From Streptomyces phaeolivaceus (GTDB lineage Bacteria; Actinomycetota; Actinomycetes; Streptomycetales; Streptomycetaceae), in NCBI RefSeq assembly GCF_009184865.1, contig NZ_CP045096.1:124001-188000 (forward strand): a stretch of DNA of 64,000 nucleotides. Reading direction: 5' to 3'. Below the pieces are notes generated by a model. It ran no database searches, was not told the origin of the DNA, and worked only from the letters and a program-made list of their open reading frames with translations. The position numbers and the translations under genes are program-made. Positions 60,940-64,000 of the stretch are shown one piece after another (position 1 is the first letter of the stretch; each line of letters opens with the position of its first letter).

Positions 60940-61820
60940 CCGTTCAGGACAGCGCTCGGGACAGCGCTCAGGACACCACTCAGGACACCACCGCGGACGC
61001 CGTGTTCAGCCGCGACTGGCAGGAGTGGCACACCGGGCAGGAGGCCCGGCTCGCCGACCCGCACGGCTTCCTCGCCATCACCGGCCTGCACTGGCTCGGC
61101 GACGAGCCGCGGCGCTTCCCCGACGCTCCGGGCGCCTGGTCGACCGGACCCGACGGGGTCGTCGTGGTCCTCGACGAGCGCGACGCACGTACGGCGGGTG
61201 ACGAGGGCGCGGACCTGGTCGTGGACGGCACCCCCGTCCGAGGCGAGTACCGCTTCGGGGTGCTGCCGGAGCGCGGCGGGGTCAACGCGGTCTGGGGCGA
61301 CGCCGTGATCGAGGTGGCCAGGCGCGGCGGCCACGACATCGTCCGCCCCCGCCACCCGAACGCCCCGCTGCGCACCGCGTTCACGGGTACGCCCGCCTAC
61401 GCCCCGCACCCCCGCTGGGCGGTGACCGGCCGCTACACGGCCTTCGACACGCCCAGGCCGACGACGGTGGGCGCGGCGGTCGAGGGCCTTGAGCATGTGT
61501 ACGACGCTCCGGGCCGGGTCGAGTTCGAACTCGACGGACGCCCCCTGGCCCTCACCGCGTTCCCCGGTCACGGTCCCGGCAACCTGCTGGTGCTGTTCAC
61601 CGACGCGACCTCCGGGGTCACCACGTACGCCGCCAACCGGGCCCTCGCCCTCGCGCCGCCCGCCGAGGACGGCACGGTCCTCCTGGACTTCAACCGCGCG
61701 ACGAACCTGCCGTGCGCCTACACCGACCTGGCCACCTGCCCGCTGCCCCCGGCCGAGAACCGCCTGCCGGTGGCGATCGAGGCCGGGCAGAAGCTCCCCC
61801 GAGAGCGGGGCGGTTCCTGA
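60936..61820 (+). CDS. DUF1684 protein
   Basis: A 294-aa cytoplasmic DUF1684 protein. FSRDWQEWHTGQEARLADPH (about 24-43) opens the domain, FLAITGLHWLGDEPRRFPDA follows, and the diagnostic ending is NRATNLPCAYTDLATCPLPP, AENRLPVAIEAGQK. The Cys-rich NPPCAYT-type motif suggests metal or cofactor binding; no function has been assigned. Being in a SAM-controlled organosulfur operon directly before a monooxygenase, it may be a partner in sulfur release (inference). Overlaps the ATPase by 4 bp. Confidence 0.92.
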   Translation: MTVQDSARDSAQDTTQDTTADAVFSRDWQEWHTGQEARLADPHGFLAITGLHWLGDEPRRFPDAPGAWSTGPDGVVVVLDERDARTAGDEGADLVVDGTPVRGEYRFGVLPERGGVNAVWGDAVIEVARRGGHDIVRPRHPNAPLRTAFTGTPAYAPHPRWAVTGRYTAFDTPRPTTVGAAVEGLEHVYDAPGRVEFELDGRPLALTAFPGHGPGNLLVLFTDATSGVTTYAANRALALAPPAEDGTVLLDFNRATNLPCAYTDLATCPLPPAENRLPVAIEAGQKLPRERGGS

Positions 61821-61876
61821 GCGCCGCACGCACACGCACTCTTATCTCGTACACGACCGAGAGGGACAAAGACGGC

Positions 61877-62941
61877 ATGGGTACCCCCGCGATCAGCTCG
61901 CTGGCGTTTCTCACCCCCGGCAACTTCGCCGACGACGACCCGTACACCGGTCTGGAGGAGACACTCCAACTGTTCGAGTACGGCGAACAGTTGGGCTACG
62001 ACGGCGCCTGGATCCGGCAACGGCACCTCGAACACGGCGTCGGCTCGGCCGCCGTGTTCCTCGCCGCGGCCGGGCAGCGCACGGAGCGGGTCGAACTGGG
62101 GACGGCGGTCATCCCGATCGGGTACGAGAGCCCGTTCCGGCTCGCCGAGGACCTCGCGCTGGCCGACGTACTGTCCCGCGGCCGTCTCCAGGCCGGCTTC
62201 AGCACGGGCATGCCGCACGCGGAACTCCTGGGCGACCTGGTGTACGACGGCGACTGGCGTGGCTTCGACCTGTCGTACGGCAGGATCGCCCGCGTCGTCG
62301 ACCACCTGCGCGGCGACTACCTCGGCACCCCGGACACGGTGATCCACTCCCCCGGCAACACCCAGCGGCCACGCCTCCAGCCGCACAGTCCCGGCCTGGT
62401 GGACCGGGTCTGGTACGGCGGAGGCAGTCTGCGCTCGGTCCGCTGGGCCGCGGAGCACGGCCTCAACCTGCTCACCGGCAACATCGTCACCGGCGAGGCC
62501 ACCGACGACTTCACCACGGCCCAACTCGCCCTGCTCTCCGCGTACGGGCGCACCCTCGCCGGGGGCCGGCCGACGCGGGTGGCGCTCGGCCGGGTGATCG
62601 TCCCGTTCGACGGCGCGGACCTCTCCACCCGGGCCCGCTACCGGGCGTACGCCGCCGCCCGGCACGCCCGCACGCTCGCGCCACAGGGCCCCGAACGCAC
62701 CCTGTTCGCCTCGGACGTCGTGGGCACCGCCGACCAGATCCTGGAACAACTCACCGCCGACCCCGTGGTGGCGTCCGTCTCGGAACTCCGCCTTGAACTG
62801 CCGTACGAGTTCCGACGGGCCGACTACGAGCAGATCCTGCACGACGTACGCCACTTGATCGCGCCCGAACTGGGCTGGCGACCGGACACGACGCCATCAC
62901 CACGCGAGGACGCCGTCACCGCGTCGGGCGGGCGGGCGTAG
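61877..62941 (+). CDS. LLM-class flavin-dependent monooxygenase
   Basis: A 354-aa luciferase-like TIM barrel. SLAFLTPGNFADDDPYTGLE, LQLFEYGEQLGYDGAWIRQR, RTERVELGTAVIPIGYESPF, LADVLSRGRLQAGFSTGMPH and VWYGGGSLRSVRWAAEHGLN. Relatives in sulfur operons (SsuD, SfnG) use FMNH2 and O2 to release sulfite from organosulfur compounds; sulfite would feed the nearby sulfite oxidase or assimilation. No flavin reductase gene is adjacent. It is the last gene of the operon. Confidence 0.9.
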   Translation: MGTPAISSLAFLTPGNFADDDPYTGLEETLQLFEYGEQLGYDGAWIRQRHLEHGVGSAAVFLAAAGQRTERVELGTAVIPIGYESPFRLAEDLALADVLSRGRLQAGFSTGMPHAELLGDLVYDGDWRGFDLSYGRIARVVDHLRGDYLGTPDTVIHSPGNTQRPRLQPHSPGLVDRVWYGGGSLRSVRWAAEHGLNLLTGNIVTGEATDDFTTAQLALLSAYGRTLAGGRPTRVALGRVIVPFDGADLSTRARYRAYAAARHARTLAPQGPERTLFASDVVGTADQILEQLTADPVVASVSELRLELPYEFRRADYEQILHDVRHLIAPELGWRPDTTPSPREDAVTASGGRA

Positions 62942-63008
62942 TGGGCAGAAGCAAGCACGCACCATGACGCACCGCGCCGCGCCCCACAGCACCGACCGTG
63001 AACCGACC

Positions 63009-63290
63009 GTGAAGGGACCGCTGGATGTCCGACGCCGCCGCCGGCCCTCGAACGACTTCGTCGAGGACATCGTGGTCGTCCAGGAGACCGGTGGGACGGT
63101 GTACTTCCTGTTGATCCCCTACCGGCCCGGTCACGCGGGCAACGCGGCGGGCCATGTGTTCCGTCGTCCGGTCGGCGACGACGGACCGGCCGAGAACATC
63201 CTCGCCACCAACGACACACTCCGCGAGCCGTGGTGTTCGCCGAACGGCCATGCATGGACGGCTGACAGTGGTTTTCGCTCGGTCGGGTTC
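63009..63290 (+). pseudogene. N-terminal fragment of unknown gene
   Basis: From the GTG at 63009 codons are GC3-rich and read DFVEDIVVVQETGGTVYFLL, IPYRPGHAGNAAGHVFRRP, NDTLREPWCSPNGHAWTADS. After about 63290 the frame continues into DNA antisense to the next gene and loses coding character. Just upstream ACCGACCGTGA is repeated back to back. Family not recognised; truncated remnant most likely. Nothing else was seen between 62942 and 63368. Confidence 0.5.
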
Positions 63291-63368
63291 TCGACGGGCT
63301 GTTCGCGTCGAGCGTCCGGTGTCGGGCCGCGTGGTGTGGTCTGCCCATCGGGCGCGCTACCGCCGAGT

Positions 63369-64000
63369 TCACGCCCCGCCTCGTCGCCCGGGACGTACGA
63401 AGTGGGCGTACGGCGGATACGGCTTGAAGCAGACCAGCAGTTCGAGGGGGTGGCCACCACCGGGTTCCTGGACCAGCGACGTGAGTCCCGTCATGTACGC
63501 CGAGCGGCCCTTGTCGACGCCCTTCTGTCGCGGGCCCCAACCCGCCGCGTAGGCGCAGGACATGGAGATCTCGGCGAAGACGTCACGGCAGCCGAACAGG
63601 AAGAACGTGCGGGCATGGGTGGCATGCCGCACCTCCTCGTCGAAGTCGGCGCGCCCGCACCGGGCCCGCCACGAGGTGGCGTCCCGGGCGGTGCGTGCCT
63701 CGTCGGTGCGGACGGTCAGCGGCGTGCCGTTGACCAGCCCGCGCCGCAACTCGGGCCACTTGCTGGGGCGCAGACCGAGCGTGTCGTGGACGAGGACGAG
63801 GTCGACCGGCTCGCCGTGCCCCTCGTCGGGAGGGACGCTGTCGCGCAGCGGTACGTGGACGATCGTGTGCCGGGAGTAGGCGGCGAAGGAGAACAGGCCC
63901 GCGAGCCGGTTCAGCCCGTCGTGGTCCCCGAGCAGCATGCCGATGGGTTCGGGGGCTCGCAGAGTCGTGTGGCGAAGGGGTTGCCGGGGCTGGACGACAC
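63369..64000 (-). CDS. unknown protein, 5' end outside window
   Basis: At least 210 codons, open to the right edge; the ATG at 63938 is internal because the frame continues upstream (VVQPRQPLRHTTLRAPEPIG). It contains HDGLNRLAGLFSFAAYSRHT, VHVPLRDSVPPDEGHGEPVD, LVLVHDTLGLRPSKWPELRR, FFLFGCRDVFAEISMSCAYA and LELLVCFKPYPPYAHFVRPG. No known family recognised, no signal or membrane segment in the part seen. Confidence 0.7.
   Translation of the reverse strand, partial: VVQPRQPLRHTTLRAPEPIGMLLGDHDGLNRLAGLFSFAAYSRHTIVHVPLRDSVPPDEGHGEPVDLVLVHDTLGLRPSKWPELRRGLVNGTPLTVRTDEARTARDATSWRARCGRADFDEEVRHATHARTFFLFGCRDVFAEISMSCAYAAGWGPRQKGVDKGRSAYMTGLTSLVQEPGGGHPLELLVCFKPYPPYAHFVRPGRRGGA

Overview
The window is high-GC DNA (close to 70% GC or above by eye), with GC-ending codons, GTG starts and many 4-bp ATGA/GTGA overlaps. 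It carries SapA-like, ECF42, SpoIIE/anti-sigma and Tat-secreted proteins and a SAM-IV riboswitch. All of this points to a Streptomyces or close actinomycete chromosome. No tRNA, rRNA, CRISPR array or intact transposase was seen.

Layout. 1-5.2 kb: a sarcosine catabolic operon read leftward (glyA-soxB-soxD-soxA, soxA cut by the window edge) with a divergent GntR/FCD regulator and a palindrome between them. 5.2-13.9 kb: a leftward set of stress-signalling proteins (MEDS plus anti-sigma kinase, STAS, a second anti-sigma kinase, an ANTAR-GAF-PAS-SpoIIE phosphatase, and a hybrid histidine kinase with a long tandem HAMP array). 14.2-15.8 kb: a DGPF protein and its ECF42 sigma factor.

15.85-31.0 kb: a leftward operon for a group 1h (formerly group 5) [NiFe] hydrogenase of the kind that scavenges atmospheric H2. 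In transcription order: hypX, hhyS, hhyL, a NifU-like protein, DUF5947, DUF6084, an unknown 476-aa protein, a maturation protease, a 34-aa peptide, then hypA-B-F-C-D-E. The block between hhyL and hypA is the least understood coding module in the window. A 105-bp array of 15-bp repeats lies between the two structural genes.

31.2-36.5 kb: small zinc-ribbon-like, DUF6400 and TOPRIM proteins, a SapA-like secreted protein, a decayed NAD-formate dehydrogenase with a frameshifted LysR neighbour, and an unusual in-frame molybdopterin-fold/M24-peptidase ORF. 36.7-41.5 kb: molybdate uptake modABC, a di-Mop molbindin and an MFS permease. 41.6-45.3 kb: a ribbon-helix-helix regulator with nested palindromes at its start codon, a DUF4097 protein and a DrrAB-type ABC exporter whose ATPase gene carries what looks like a Streptomyces REP-type element in frame.

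45.4-53.3 kb: an intracellular sialidase and HpcH/HpaI aldolase pair, an acyl-CoA ligase, a secreted propeller-like protein, and a cluster of broken genes (AKR and SDR tails, a gene broken by a 7-bp triplication, a frameshifted barstar-like gene, unknown fragments). 53.4-62.9 kb: a sulfur region. A Tat-exported sulfite oxidase and a SAM-IV-controlled ABC transporter/flavin-monooxygenase operon diverge, and each is preceded by a short cysteine-containing leader peptide. The last kilobase holds a gene fragment and an unknown gene cut by the window edge.
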